A stretch of DNA of 64,000 nt from Leucobacter sp. UCMA 4100 (lineage in GTDB: Bacteria; Actinomycetota; Actinomycetes; Actinomycetales; Microbacteriaceae): the NCBI RefSeq assembly GCF_027853335.1, contig NZ_JAFEUS010000002.1, forward strand, positions 2,712,514-2,776,513, written 5' to 3'. Position numbers and translations under genes: made by a program. This document shows, piece by piece, positions 1 to 7,858 of this stretch. Under the pieces are notes generated by a model. The model made no database searches and was not told the origin of the DNA. It was given only the letters and a program-made list of their open reading frames with translations. The number at the start of each line of letters is the position of its first letter. The stretch's first letter is position 1.

Positions 1-1
1 C

Positions 2-433
2 GATCATCTGCTCTACGCGGCGCTCATCGACGCGAACGAGCGCTTTCGTGAAGAGGTCATGCAGTTCGTCGATCTCTCAGAAAACGTTCCAGGCAAGGTG
101 TTGCGCGCCTACGTGCGGGCCCTCTGTGGCGGCAGCGAGTTCGTGATGCGTGCGTTCTCGAGCTCTGGCTTGTGGACCCAACTGCAGAGCTACGCGGGCG
201 CCAAAGAGATCTTTCAGAGCGACTCGGTGCAGTGGGAGACCGATCTTGCTGCCGACGGTCTCGACGACGACGTCATTCTCATCGTTCGCCTCGCAGCAGA
301 GGGCGCGGTGGGGGCTTGGCTCGTTGAATCAACCTTCAGCGACGATCACCTCGTGCGGGCAAGGGATCGGCTGGTTGAACTGACCTTGCCTGATGGCGAC
401 CAGCCCGCGAGCTTGAGAACGCCCGGTAATTAG
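2..433 (+). CDS. Probable TetR-family regulator, C-terminal part (5' truncated by window edge)
   Basis: The frame is open from base 2 to a TAG at 431-433, giving 143 residues without the true start. There is no DNA-binding helix-turn-helix here; it would lie before the window. The visible part is helical and ends with a segment (DDVILIVRLAAEGAVGAWLV) of the kind seen in TetR C-terminal ligand and dimerisation domains. The family call rests on this general resemblance only. The gene converges on the next one, their ends overlapping by 4 bp. The ATG at 59 is internal. Confidence 0.55.
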   Translation, partial: DHLLYAALIDANERFREEVMQFVDLSENVPGKVLRAYVRALCGGSEFVMRAFSSSGLWTQLQSYAGAKEIFQSDSVQWETDLAADGLDDDVILIVRLAAEGAVGAWLVESTFSDDHLVRARDRLVELTLPDGDQPASLRTPGN

Positions 434-951
434 GCGCCGCGGTGCTCGATGCGCAGTGAGACCTGCTCGCGCAGGTAACGGTCGAAGGGCACGAGACTTG
501 CTCCCACCATGCGCGGGTTCCAGCGAATCATGAGCGTATCGCCCTCGGTGCTCAGAAGCGATCCGCCTGCCAAAGGCTCGCCGGGCTCAAGCGTGATCGG
601 CTCCGAATCGAAATAGATCACTTCGCCCGGCGTGAAGCCGCTCTCTGAAGCGACGCGCGTGAGCTCGCGGCGTCGCTCGCGCTCGGCTGAGACGTGGCCG
701 GGGTAGCCGGGGGCAACCGCACGCGTCGTCTCGCCGATAGTCATGAGCGACTGTTCAGGGGTCAGCAAAAGAACACCCAGCGGCCAGGCCCACGCGACGT
801 CTTCAAAACGTGCTTTCTGGGTGAGCAGCAACCGCTTTCTTGGCGCGACGTACTGGGCGACGCGAACGGTTGGCAAATCGGCCTCGGTGAGCGCTTCAAC
901 GGCCCAGGCGAGTGACGCCTGGGCCGCAGCGCAGTGTTCTTCGGTGAGCAA
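430..951 (-). CDS. Hypothetical protein downstream of glnA
   Basis: This 173-residue protein has no signal peptide, membrane segment or catalytic motif that I recognise. Its ATG at 951 lies only 4 bp past the glnA stop (956-958) on the same strand, so it is probably co-transcribed and translationally coupled with glnA. The sequence is soluble-looking, with a hydrophobic middle (WAWPLGVLLLTPEQ) and a C-terminal half with beta character. A link to nitrogen metabolism would be inferred from position only. Confidence 0.75.
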   Translation of the reverse strand: MLTEEHCAAAQASLAWAVEALTEADLPTVRVAQYVAPRKRLLLTQKARFEDVAWAWPLGVLLLTPEQSLMTIGETTRAVAPGYPGHVSAERERRRELTRVASESGFTPGEVIYFDSEPITLEPGEPLAGGSLLSTEGDTLMIRWNPRMVGASLVPFDRYLREQVSLRIEHRGA

Positions 952-955
952 CTGG

Positions 956-2380
956 TTATACCCCGTAGTACAGATCGAACTCGTAGGGATGCGGGCGTAG
1001 CGACATGGGCTCGAGTTCGAGCGTGCGCTTCATCTCGACCCAGCTCTCGATGAGCGCGGGGGTAAATACCTCGCCACGCGTCAAGAACTCGTGATCGGCC
1101 TCGAGGCAGGTGAGGGCCTCTTCGAGATTTGCCGGGAGCATGCGAATATCGCGCGCCTCCTCGGCGCTCAGCGAGTACAGGTCTTTGTCGACCGGGGCAG
1201 GCGGCTCGATGCGGTTTTCAATGCCGTCGATGCCGGCCATGAGCTGTGCGGCGAACGCGAGGTAGGGGTTGCCCGAGGCGTCCGGCGCGCGAAATTCGAT
1301 GCGCTTAGCCTTGGGGTTTGAGCCCGTGATAGGAACGCGGATCGCTGCCGAGCGGTTACCCTCTGAATACACGAGGTTAATGGGGGCTTCGAAGCCCTTC
1401 ACGAGTCGACGGTAGCTGTTCGTCGTCGGATTCGTGAAGGCGAGCAAAGCGGGAGCGTGGTGCAGAATGCCGCCAACGAACCAGCGTGCCGTGTCAGAGA
1501 GCCTTGCGTACCCCTCGGCGTCGTAGAAGAGCGGCTCACCGCCCTTCCAGAGGGACATGTGCGTGTGCATGCCCGAACCGTTGTCGCCGAAGACTGGCTT
1601 TGGCATGAAGGTTGCCGTTTTGCCGTGTTGGTCGGCGGTGTTCTTGACGATGTACTTGAACTTCTGCATGTCATCGGCTGCCTGCACGAGGGTGCCGAAG
1701 CGATAGTTGATCTCGGCCTGCCCGGGCGCACCAACCTCGTGGTGCGCGCGTTCGACCGTCATGCCCGCCTCGATGAGGTGCAGCGAGATCGCGTCGCGCA
1801 GGTCGGCCTGCTTGTCCTGTGGTGAGACGGGGAAGTAGCCGCCCTTTTCGTTGATCGTGTGGGCCAGGTTGTGGCCGTCACGGGTCGCGCCCGAGTTCCA
1901 GTAGGCCTCGTTTGAGTCGATCTCGACGAGCGAGCGGCGAGGAGTTACCTCGTGGCGTACGTGATCGAAGATGTAAAACTCGGCCTCGGCGCCGAAAAAT
2001 GCCGTGTCGGCGATGCCGGTTCCCGCGAGGTACGCCTCGGCGCGTTTCGCGACCTGGCGCGGATCGCGCTCGTACATGGTGCCCGTACGAGGGTTCCTAA
2101 TGTCGCACACGATGACAAGGGTGCGGGCGACGCGGAACGGGTCGATATAGGCACTCGTGAAGTCGGGAATGAGCTGCATGTCTGACTCGTGAATACCGGC
2201 GAAGCCTCGCAACGATGACCCGTCAAACATCTGGCCGGTGTCGAAGAAGTCGTCATCAACCGTCTGCGCAGGCACATTAAAGTGGTGCTGGCCGCCAGGC
2301 AAATCTGAGAGGCGGATGTCAAGAAACTTGACGTCGGTTTCCTTGATAAAGCGAATAACTTCGGCTGGGCTCTGAAACAT
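956..2380 (-). CDS. glnA: Glutamine synthetase type I
   Basis: Glutamine synthetase makes glutamine from glutamate, ammonia and ATP in the cytoplasm, as a dodecamer. The 474 residues match GSI-beta enzymes. Visible landmarks are [10 protein letters not shown] (about 51-60), the metal-binding [10 protein letters not shown] segment, the ATP-site stretch [16 protein letters not shown], and NRSAAIRVP. Tyr402 in DKDLYSL corresponds to the adenylylation site, so control by GlnE adenylyltransferase is expected. The start has a good AAGGAAA ribosome site 4 nt upstream. It is divergent from the RDD gene and followed by a small gene in the same operon. Confidence 0.97.
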   Translation of the reverse strand: MFQSPAEVIRFIKETDVKFLDIRLSDLPGGQHHFNVPAQTVDDDFFDTGQMFDGSSLRGFAGIHESDMQLIPDFTSAYIDPFRVARTLVIVCDIRNPRTGTMYERDPRQVAKRAEAYLAGTGIADTAFFGAEAEFYIFDHVRHEVTPRRSLVEIDSNEAYWNSGATRDGHNLAHTINEKGGYFPVSPQDKQADLRDAISLHLIEAGMTVERAHHEVGAPGQAEINYRFGTLVQAADDMQKFKYIVKNTADQHGKTATFMPKPVFGDNGSGMHTHMSLWKGGEPLFYDAEGYARLSDTARWFVGGILHHAPALLAFTNPTTNSYRRLVKGFEAPINLVYSEGNRSAAIRVPITGSNPKAKRIEFRAPDASGNPYLAFAAQLMAGIDGIENRIEPPAPVDKDLYSLSAEEARDIRMLPANLEEALTCLEADHEFLTRGEVFTPALIESWVEMKRTLELEPMSLRPHPYEFDLYYGV

Positions 2381-2429
2381 TGAGTTTCCTTAACTGTTTG
2401 ACCGCGTACGGATCAGCGGTACAGCCATA

Positions 2430-2435
2430 ATTCTA
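2430..2435 (-). promoter_or_regulatory. Candidate -10 box for glnA
   Basis: On the minus strand this reads TAGAAT, about 49 nt before the glnA ATG, leaving room for a short leader with the AAGGAAA ribosome site. No convincing -35 hexamer is seen. The inverted repeat at 2441-2482 lies just upstream and could be an operator. Confidence 0.4.
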
Positions 2436-2440
2436 AGCAC

Positions 2441-2482
2441 GAAAGGCGTGCGGGCGCTGAAAGAAACGCACGCACGCCTTTC
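2441..2482. repeat. Inverted repeat between glnA and RDD promoters
   Basis: Two perfect 12-bp arms (GAAAGGCGTGCG at 2441-2452 and its complement at 2471-2482) are separated by 18 bp. The repeat sits between the divergent -10 boxes of glnA and the RDD gene, upstream of both coding regions. It may be a transcription factor site or a hairpin insulating the two promoters. Confidence 0.6.
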
Positions 2483-2506
2483 ACAAGTGGGCATCGCCGG
2501 GTTCGA

Positions 2507-2512
2507 TAGAAT
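2507..2512 (+). promoter_or_regulatory. Leaderless -10 box for RDD gene
   Basis: TAGAAT ends 7 nt before the ATG at 2520. A transcript would begin at or next to the start codon, and no ribosome site is present, so leaderless translation is expected. Confidence 0.55.
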
Positions 2513-2519
2513 CGAGCAC

Positions 2520-2954
2520 ATGGCCAACCCACGTACCCCTCAGAAGTTCGGTGACCTTGAACCCAGCGCATGGCCGGGTGAACGGCTTGGGCTTCCCAAC
2601 GAGGGTCAGTTCTCGATCGGTCGCGTCGGCAGGCGCGTCGGAGCGATCATTATTGACTGGGTTGCAGCCCTCATGATCACGATGCTTATTCCTGTTTCGG
2701 GCTCGGCCGAGGGCTTCGTGACCGGCGCGATTTTCGCCGTCATGCAGATCATCTTCATCCCGACCATTGGCGGATCGGTGGGACACCGTGCCATGGGCAT
2801 GCGCGTCATCAAGCTCGGTGGCGGCTGGGTCGGCGTGTGGCGACCCGCTGTGCGCACGCTGCTGCTCATGCTCATTCTGCCCGTTATCGTGTGGGATTCA
2901 GACCAGCGCGGCTTCCACGACAAGATTGCCGGCACGGTGCTCGTTCGCGCGTAA
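2520..2954 (+). CDS. RDD family membrane protein
   Basis: A 144-residue integral membrane protein with the RDD pattern: a first helix starting RRVGAIIIDW (about 38-47), a second around residues 65-82, and a third (RTLLLMLILPVIVW) followed by DSDQRGFHDKIAGT, the usual RDD ending. The function of most RDD proteins is unknown. A longer reading from 2448 was rejected because the -10 box at 2507-2512 lies inside it; the ATG at 2520 fits a leaderless start. Placement beside glnA and DUF4191 is conserved in Actinobacteria. Confidence 0.85.
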   Translation: MANPRTPQKFGDLEPSAWPGERLGLPNEGQFSIGRVGRRVGAIIIDWVAALMITMLIPVSGSAEGFVTGAIFAVMQIIFIPTIGGSVGHRAMGMRVIKLGGGWVGVWRPAVRTLLLMLILPVIVWDSDQRGFHDKIAGTVLVRA

Positions 2955-2975
2955 AGCGCGATGTGCCGCTGAGCG

Positions 2976-3006
2976 GCAGCCGCGCTCCACAGTGGGGCGC
3001 GGCTGC
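2976..3006. terminator. Hairpin after RDD gene
   Basis: GCAGCCGCGCTCC (2976-2988) pairs with GGGGCGCGGCTGC (2994-3006) across a 5-nt loop, with one wobble pair. It follows the RDD stop by about 20 bp. No U-tract follows. Confidence 0.5.
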
Positions 3007-3042
3007 ATTGCAACGAACAACCGCCCCGAGCGTAGCCGCCCG

Positions 3043-3088
3043 AAAGCGAAAGCCCCGATCTCTACGATGAGACCGGGGCTTTCGCTTT
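3043..3088. terminator. Terminator between convergent RDD and DUF4191 genes
   Basis: A perfect 15-bp stem: AAAGCGAAAGCCCCG (3043-3057) and its complement at 3074-3088, with a 16-nt loop. Placed between two convergent genes, it can act in both directions. Confidence 0.7.
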
Positions 3089-3129
3089 GCCCCGTGGCAT
3101 GGGAGCCAGGCAAGGGGCGGGTGGTTGAT

Positions 3130-3837
3130 TTAGCGTGGGCGCTGAGCGCGCGCACGCATGGGGTCGATGCCCTTGGGAATGCCCATGGGGCCGTTCTGCT
3201 GCAGCGACATGAGTCGGTTCTGAATCTGCGTGACCTGAGCTCGCTTGAGCGTCTTCGGCATCTTCACGAGCGTGCGTGAGAGACGTTCGAGGGGCACCTG
3301 GCCCTCTTCAACGCCGACGGTGAGGTGCGTGACCTTCACGTTCGGGAGAATGCGCTTGACCTTGCGCTCTTCGTCACCCCGCAGTCGCTGCATACGTGAC
3401 TCTGAACCCTCGGTGATGAGCACGATGCCACCGCGGCCAACCACACGGTAAATTGCCTCTTGGGTGCGCGGGTTCACGGCGACGGGCATTTCAGTGCCCT
3501 GCCAGCCGCGACGCAGGGCGTTTTGAATCACGGCCCCAACGGCGCCGGTTTGCCCAGCGATTTGGCGGTATGCGGTTCGCTCTGCGCGTCGACCAAGCAC
3601 GATCATCGCGAGCAGAACGCCCACGAGAATGCCCGTGATCGGCCAGAGGATCATCGAAGCGATGCCGCCCTTGAGCAGTACCGCGACGAGAACACCAGCG
3701 AGAATCGGCAGAATCAACGAGAGCAGTACGAGAGCGGTGAGTTGCTTATCGTGCTTGCCCGTGGTCTGAAAGACCTGCCACATCTGCTTAATGCGGCCCG
3801 GTTCTTTCGGCGCGCTCGTCTTCTTGTCTTTAGCCAT
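3130..3837 (-). CDS. DUF4191 membrane protein
   Basis: A 235-residue protein with a basic N-terminus, two adjacent membrane helices (about 34-56 and 60-82: LTALVLLSLILPILAGVLVA, then the ILWPITGILVGVLLAMIVL segment) and a long cytoplasmic basic tail. It matches the actinobacterial DUF4191 family, normally encoded between glnA and lipA; no biochemical function is established. The start ATG at 3837 is the first Met of MAKDKKTS. Here the next genes upstream are not lipA/lipB but an unrecognised ORF. Confidence 0.85.
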   Translation of the reverse strand: MAKDKKTSAPKEPGRIKQMWQVFQTTGKHDKQLTALVLLSLILPILAGVLVAVLLKGGIASMILWPITGILVGVLLAMIVLGRRAERTAYRQIAGQTGAVGAVIQNALRRGWQGTEMPVAVNPRTQEAIYRVVGRGGIVLITEGSESRMQRLRGDEERKVKRILPNVKVTHLTVGVEEGQVPLERLSRTLVKMPKTLKRAQVTQIQNRLMSLQQNGPMGIPKGIDPMRARAQRPR

Positions 3838-3962
3838 ACCTCATAGGATACCGGTTCTCGGCGCCTCGTATGTTCACCGTTCACCACAGACGTAAAAACC
3901 CGTGTGGTGCTTCACCTGTGAACGATGACCGGAGGTGCTTCACACTCCGTCATGCTGATGGC

Positions 3963-4514
3963 ATGCACACGAATGACCTGCGGGTACGAAGGCTCTCACA
4001 CCTCGTCTGGTTACTCATCGAGGTGCTGCGGCTCGGTGCGCTCATGCGGGAGGAAGGGAAGTGCCTCGGTAACCTGCGCTTGAGGCACCTCGAGGTGGTC
4101 GATCAGCGGCTTCGTCGTGCTCAATCGACGATTGCTAGCCGAGCCCGAGACCGGTTTGCTTCGTGGATTCACGAGGCAGCACGGTGGCAACGGGTGAGCC
4201 ATGACGCTGGCTGCGGGGTGGTGGGCGTCCCGCAACGAACGCTCCTCGCGCTCCTGAAAGCCTGCGATGGAGTGCACGGCAGGCTGCTCGTCGAAGAGGC
4301 CATCGTGCGTGGCGTTCGTGACGCGGTGGCCGGGGCAGAGGGGCGCGTTATTGCTCTCGAGCAATGGCGCAGTGTGCAGCCTGAGGTTTCGGTCGAGAAG
4401 CTCATTATCGATGAACTAGCCCTTGTCGCGCATCCCAGGCCACCTCACGATACAGCGGCGCCCCGGCAGTCGAAAGTGCCGGGGCGCCGTGAAACGAAAC
4501 TCGGGAGGTCTTAG
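3963..4514 (+). CDS. Hypothetical protein in the usual lipA/lipB slot
   Basis: A 183-residue reading frame with no homology I recognise. Its codon third positions are mostly G or C, as in real genes here, and the middle (LVEEAIVRGVRDAVAGAEGR, then VIALEQWRSVQPEVSVEKLI) looks like a folded helical protein. The end is suspicious: the frame reads through a strong terminator hairpin (4456-4489) and overlaps the last codon of sucB. The true gene may be a fragment whose original stop is lost. Start at ATG 3963 is a choice; the same frame is open back to 3870. Confidence 0.45.
   Translation: MHTNDLRVRRLSHLVWLLIEVLRLGALMREEGKCLGNLRLRHLEVVDQRLRRAQSTIASRARDRFASWIHEAARWQRVSHDAGCGVVGVPQRTLLALLKACDGVHGRLLVEEAIVRGVRDAVAGAEGRVIALEQWRSVQPEVSVEKLIIDELALVAHPRPPHDTAAPRQSKVPGRRETKLGRS
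4456..4489. terminator. Terminator of the lpdA-sucB unit
   Basis: A perfect 13-bp stem, CGGCGCCCCGGCA (4456-4468) and its complement (4477-4489), with an 8-nt loop. It lies 22 bp past the sucB stop on the minus strand, inside the last codons of the opposing ORF. Confidence 0.7.
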
Positions 4515-6265
4515 ATTCCCAGGTTTGCTGCGAAGTTACCCTCTTCGAGGCGGTTCTTCAGCTGGGTCAGGAACCGGGCTGCGTCTGCGCCATCGATGAT
4601 GCGGTGGTCGTACGAGATAGCGAGGAACACCGTCGAGCGGATCGCGATAGCGTCGCCCTCGGGGCCGCTCACGACGGCTGGCTTCTTCACGACTGCGCCA
4701 GTGCCAAGAATGGCGCTCTGGGGCAGGAACACGAGGGGCGTGTCGAAGAGCGCGCCGCGTGAACCGGTGTTCGTGAGGGTGAAGGTGCCGCCCGCAAGCT
4801 CATCTGGGCTGAGCTTGTTGTCGCGGGTACGTGCCGCGAGGTCGGCGATCTCAACCGCGATCTCAGCGAGGTTCTTATCACCCGCGTTGCGCAGAACGGG
4901 GGTAAGCAGGCCACGCTCGGTGTCTACCGCGATGCTGAGGTTCTCAGTCTCGGGGTACACGATGTTCGTGCCGTCAACCGTTGAGTTGATGATCGGGTAG
5001 GTGCGCAGGCCCTCTGCCGCAGCCAGTGCGAAGAAGGGCAGGAACGAGAGCTTTGCGCCGGTCTTGGCGAGGAACTCGTCTTTGTGCGCCTGGCGGAAGG
5101 CCGCCACGCGAGTCACATCGACCTCAACCATGGTGGTCAGCTGAGCGGTCGTGTTGAGTGATTCAACTGCGCGCTCTGAGATCACGCGGCGAAGACGGCT
5201 CATGCGTGCCGTTGTACCGCGAAGCTCTGAAACCTCGACCTTGGTTGCCGCTGCCGGTGCTGATGCGCCAGCTGCTGCGGGAGCTGAGGTCTGTGCGGCC
5301 TGAACGTCTTCCTTGCGAATGCGGCCGCCGGTTCCGGTGCCCTTCACGGTCGAAAGGTCAACGCCAAGCTCGCGTGCAAGCTTGCGCACGATCGGGGTGA
5401 CGTAGCCGGCGGTTGCGGCGGCGCCAGCGGGTGCCTGCGCGGCAGCAGGAGCGGGAGCTGCGGGAGCAGCGGGTGCGGCTGGAGCTGCAGGTGCCGCTGG
5501 AGCGGCAGGGGCCGCGGGCGCAGCGGGGGCTGCTGCAGGAGCAGCCGGAGCTGCGGGCGCAGCTGCAGGTGCTGCCTGCGCGGCTGGCGCTGGTGCTACC
5601 GCCGGGGCTGGTTCTGCTACGGGCTCAGCGGGAGCCGCCGCGGGTGCCTGGCCACTGCCAACACGGGCGAGCACGGCGCCGACCTCGGCGGTCTCGTCTT
5701 CGCCAACGAGAATCTGGGCGAGAATGCCTGCGACGGGTGAGGGGATCTCGGTGTCGACCTTGTCGGTCGAGACCTCGAGCAACGGTTCGTCGACCGCGAC
5801 CTCTTCGCCTACCTGCTTGAGCCAGCGGGTAACGGTGCCCTCGGTGACGCTTTCACCCAGTGCGGGAAGAACGATGTCTTCGGCTGCGCCAGCAGCGGGA
5901 GCTGACGATGCAGCGGGAGCAGCAGCCTCGGGAGCGGGCGTCTCGGCTGTAGCCTCAGCAGCGGGCGCAGCCGCTGGCTCTGCAGCAGGTTCTGCTGCTG
6001 GAGCCTCGGGCGCAGCGCCCTGGCCTGAGCCATCGCCGACAACAGCGAGCACAGCGCCGACCTCGGCGGTCTCGTCTTCGTCTACGAGAATCTGCTCAAG
6101 AACGCCTGCGACAGGTGAGGGAATCTCGGTGTCGACCTTGTCGGTCGAGACCTCGAGCAACGGTTCGTCGACCGCGACCTCTTCGCCTACCTGCTTGAGC
6201 CAGCGGGTAACGGTGCCCTCGGTGACGCTTTCACCCAGTGCGGGAAGAACAATGTTCTCACTCAT
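4511..6265 (-). CDS. sucB: Dihydrolipoamide acyltransferase E2 (2-oxoglutarate dehydrogenase type)
   Basis: The E2 core of a 2-oxo acid dehydrogenase complex, moving acyl groups on lipoyl arms to CoA. The 584 residues hold two nearly identical lipoyl domains (about 2-77 and 129-204, each with the lipoylated Lys in EVSTDKVDTE), a long Ala/Pro linker (about 206-280), an E3/E1-binding domain (YVTPIVRKLARELGVDL onward) and the catalytic domain ending in HRIIDG, His554/Asp558. Actinobacterial proteins of this layout are annotated SucB or pyruvate E2, so the substrate is not fixed by sequence. It follows lpdA (E3). Lipoyl synthesis genes are not adjacent. Confidence 0.93.
   Translation of the reverse strand: MSENIVLPALGESVTEGTVTRWLKQVGEEVAVDEPLLEVSTDKVDTEIPSPVAGVLEQILVDEDETAEVGAVLAVVGDGSGQGAAPEAPAAEPAAEPAAAPAAEATAETPAPEAAAPAASSAPAAGAAEDIVLPALGESVTEGTVTRWLKQVGEEVAVDEPLLEVSTDKVDTEIPSPVAGILAQILVGEDETAEVGAVLARVGSGQAPAAAPAEPVAEPAPAVAPAPAAQAAPAAAPAAPAAPAAAPAAPAAPAAPAAPAAPAAPAAPAAPAPAAAQAPAGAAATAGYVTPIVRKLARELGVDLSTVKGTGTGGRIRKEDVQAAQTSAPAAAGASAPAAATKVEVSELRGTTARMSRLRRVISERAVESLNTTAQLTTMVEVDVTRVAAFRQAHKDEFLAKTGAKLSFLPFFALAAAEGLRTYPIINSTVDGTNIVYPETENLSIAVDTERGLLTPVLRNAGDKNLAEIAVEIADLAARTRDNKLSPDELAGGTFTLTNTGSRGALFDTPLVFLPQSAILGTGAVVKKPAVVSGPEGDAIAIRSTVFLAISYDHRIIDGADAARFLTQLKNRLEEGNFAANLGI
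5745..6250. repeat. Pair of 128-bp identical direct repeats inside sucB
   Basis: Bases 5745-5872 and 6123-6250 are identical over 128 bp, including synonymous positions. They encode the N-terminal two thirds of the two lipoyl domains. Their spacing of 378 bp is exactly 126 codons, so recombination between them would remove one lipoyl domain in frame. Confidence 0.9.
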
Positions 6266-6294
6266 AAAAATTTCTCCTAGAAAAGTGCGGCGAC

Positions 6295-7668
6295 TTACAT
6301 CGTGTGCAGGGGCTTGCCTGCAAGGTTGAGCATTGCCTCTGCGATAGCTTCGTTCTGGCTCGGGTGCGCGTGAATGAGCGGTGCCATGTCTTCTGGCGTC
6401 GCCTCCCAGTTCACAATGAGCTGCGCTTCACCAATGAGCTCACCAACACGGCCGCCGATCATGTGCACGCCGACGACAGGGCCGTCGTTCTCGCGCACGA
6501 CCTTGACGATGCCGCCGGTGCCGATGATTTCGCTTCGTGCGTTACCCGCGAGGTTGTACTCGAAAGCGGTAACGTTCTCAGCGCCGTAAAGCTCTTCGGC
6601 CTTCGCCTGGCTGAGGCCGACCGAGGCAACCTCGGGCTCGCAGTAGGTGATCTTCGGAATATTGACGTCTTCGATGATGACGGGGTTCAGACCGGCGATC
6701 TCTTCAGCGACGAAAATGCCCTGCTGGTAGCTGCGGTGTGCGAGCTGGAGACCGGGAACAATGTCGCCGATGGCCCAGACGCCGGGAACGTTGGTCTGCA
6801 GGCGCTCGTTCGTGAGAACAAAGCCGCGATCCATCGTGATACCGGCTTCTTCGAAACCGTTGCCCGCGGTCGCAGGGCCGCGGCCTACAGCGACGAGCAG
6901 GTAGTCTGCCTCGATCGTCGTGCCGTCTTCGAGCGTGATGACAACGCCGTTCTCGTCTTGCGTAACGCCCTGGAAGCGAACGCCAAGCTTGTAGTTGATC
7001 TTGCGCTTGCGGAAGGCGCGCTCAAGCTGCTTCGAGAGCGTCGCGTCTTCGTTGGGAACAAGGTTGGGCAGGCCCTCGATAATCGTGACCTCTGCGCCAA
7101 ATGACTTCCAAACGCTCGCGAACTCAACGCCGATAACGCCGCCACCGAGAATGGCAACGCTGCCGGGAATCTCTTGCATCTGGAGGGCATGCTCGCTCGT
7201 GATCACGCGGCCACCAATTTCGAGACCGGGCAGCGAGCGTGAGTATGAGCCCGTGGCCAGAACGACGTTCTTGCCGACGTACTGATCGTCGCCAACCTGT
7301 ACGGTGTTGGGCGCGACAAGCTTGCCCTCGCCGTCGACGACGGTGATGTTGCGGGCTTTGATGAGGCCCTGCAGGCCCTTGAACTTCTTGGAGACGATGC
7401 CATCGCGAAACGCGCCAACGGCTTCGATGTCAATGCCCTTGAACTCTGAAACGACGCCCCAGTGTGCGCTGTCGCGTGCAACCTCGGCGACCTCTGCAGC
7501 CTGCAGCATCGCTTTGGTGGGAACGCAGCCACGGTGAAGGCAGGTGCCTCCAAGCTTGTCCTTTTCAATAACGACAGCGGTCATGCCGAGTTCAACAGCG
7601 CGGATCGCTGTTGCGTAACCGGCGCTTCCGCCACCTAAAACAACAATGTCAAAGTTTTGAACGGCCAA
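6295..7668 (-). CDS. lpdA: Dihydrolipoyl dehydrogenase (E3)
   Basis: This FAD enzyme reoxidises dihydrolipoamide on E2 using NAD+. With the start used here it has 457 residues: FAD-binding VVLGGGSAGYATA (about 9-21), redox disulphide Cys43/Cys48 in GGTCLHRGCVPTKA, a second GGGVIGVEFA nucleotide-binding fold, and the C-terminal HAHPSQNEAIAEA with the His-Glu pair. The start is a TTG at 7668 preceded by AGGGAGA at good spacing; an upstream ATG at 7788 would add 40 residues not typical of the family. sucB follows after 29 bp. Confidence 0.95.
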   Translation of the reverse strand: MAVQNFDIVVLGGGSAGYATAIRAVELGMTAVVIEKDKLGGTCLHRGCVPTKAMLQAAEVAEVARDSAHWGVVSEFKGIDIEAVGAFRDGIVSKKFKGLQGLIKARNITVVDGEGKLVAPNTVQVGDDQYVGKNVVLATGSYSRSLPGLEIGGRVITSEHALQMQEIPGSVAILGGGVIGVEFASVWKSFGAEVTIIEGLPNLVPNEDATLSKQLERAFRKRKINYKLGVRFQGVTQDENGVVITLEDGTTIEADYLLVAVGRGPATAGNGFEEAGITMDRGFVLTNERLQTNVPGVWAIGDIVPGLQLAHRSYQQGIFVAEEIAGLNPVIIEDVNIPKITYCEPEVASVGLSQAKAEELYGAENVTAFEYNLAGNARSEIIGTGGIVKVVRENDGPVVGVHMIGGRVGELIGEAQLIVNWEATPEDMAPLIHAHPSQNEAIAEAMLNLAGKPLHTM

Positions 7669-7846
7669 GTGTGTTCTCCCTAGCTGGTGGTAGTTGCATC
7701 GAGATGCGGGTGGGTCCGTGTCAGATTGTGGTCGAACACGTTTCACTCCTTCGACAAGCCTACTACTCTGAGCAGTCCGATAGGACATGGTAATGCGCCA
7801 TGAGCGAAACTCATCCGTCCCTGCATGGGGATTCAGGAGCGCTCTT

Positions 7847-7852
7847 TAGAAT
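7847..7852 (+). promoter_or_regulatory. Leaderless -10 box for PAC2 gene
   Basis: TAGAAT directly abuts an ATG at 7853 and ends 6 nt before an in-frame GTG at 7859. RNA would start near the GTG, so the ATG is probably not transcribed. Confidence 0.5.
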
Positions 7853-7858
7853 ATGGGT

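Noticed and set aside
5413-5820. Long frame opposite the sucB Ala/Pro linker
   Set aside because: Low-complexity shadow of the repetitive linker; the sucB frame is certain.
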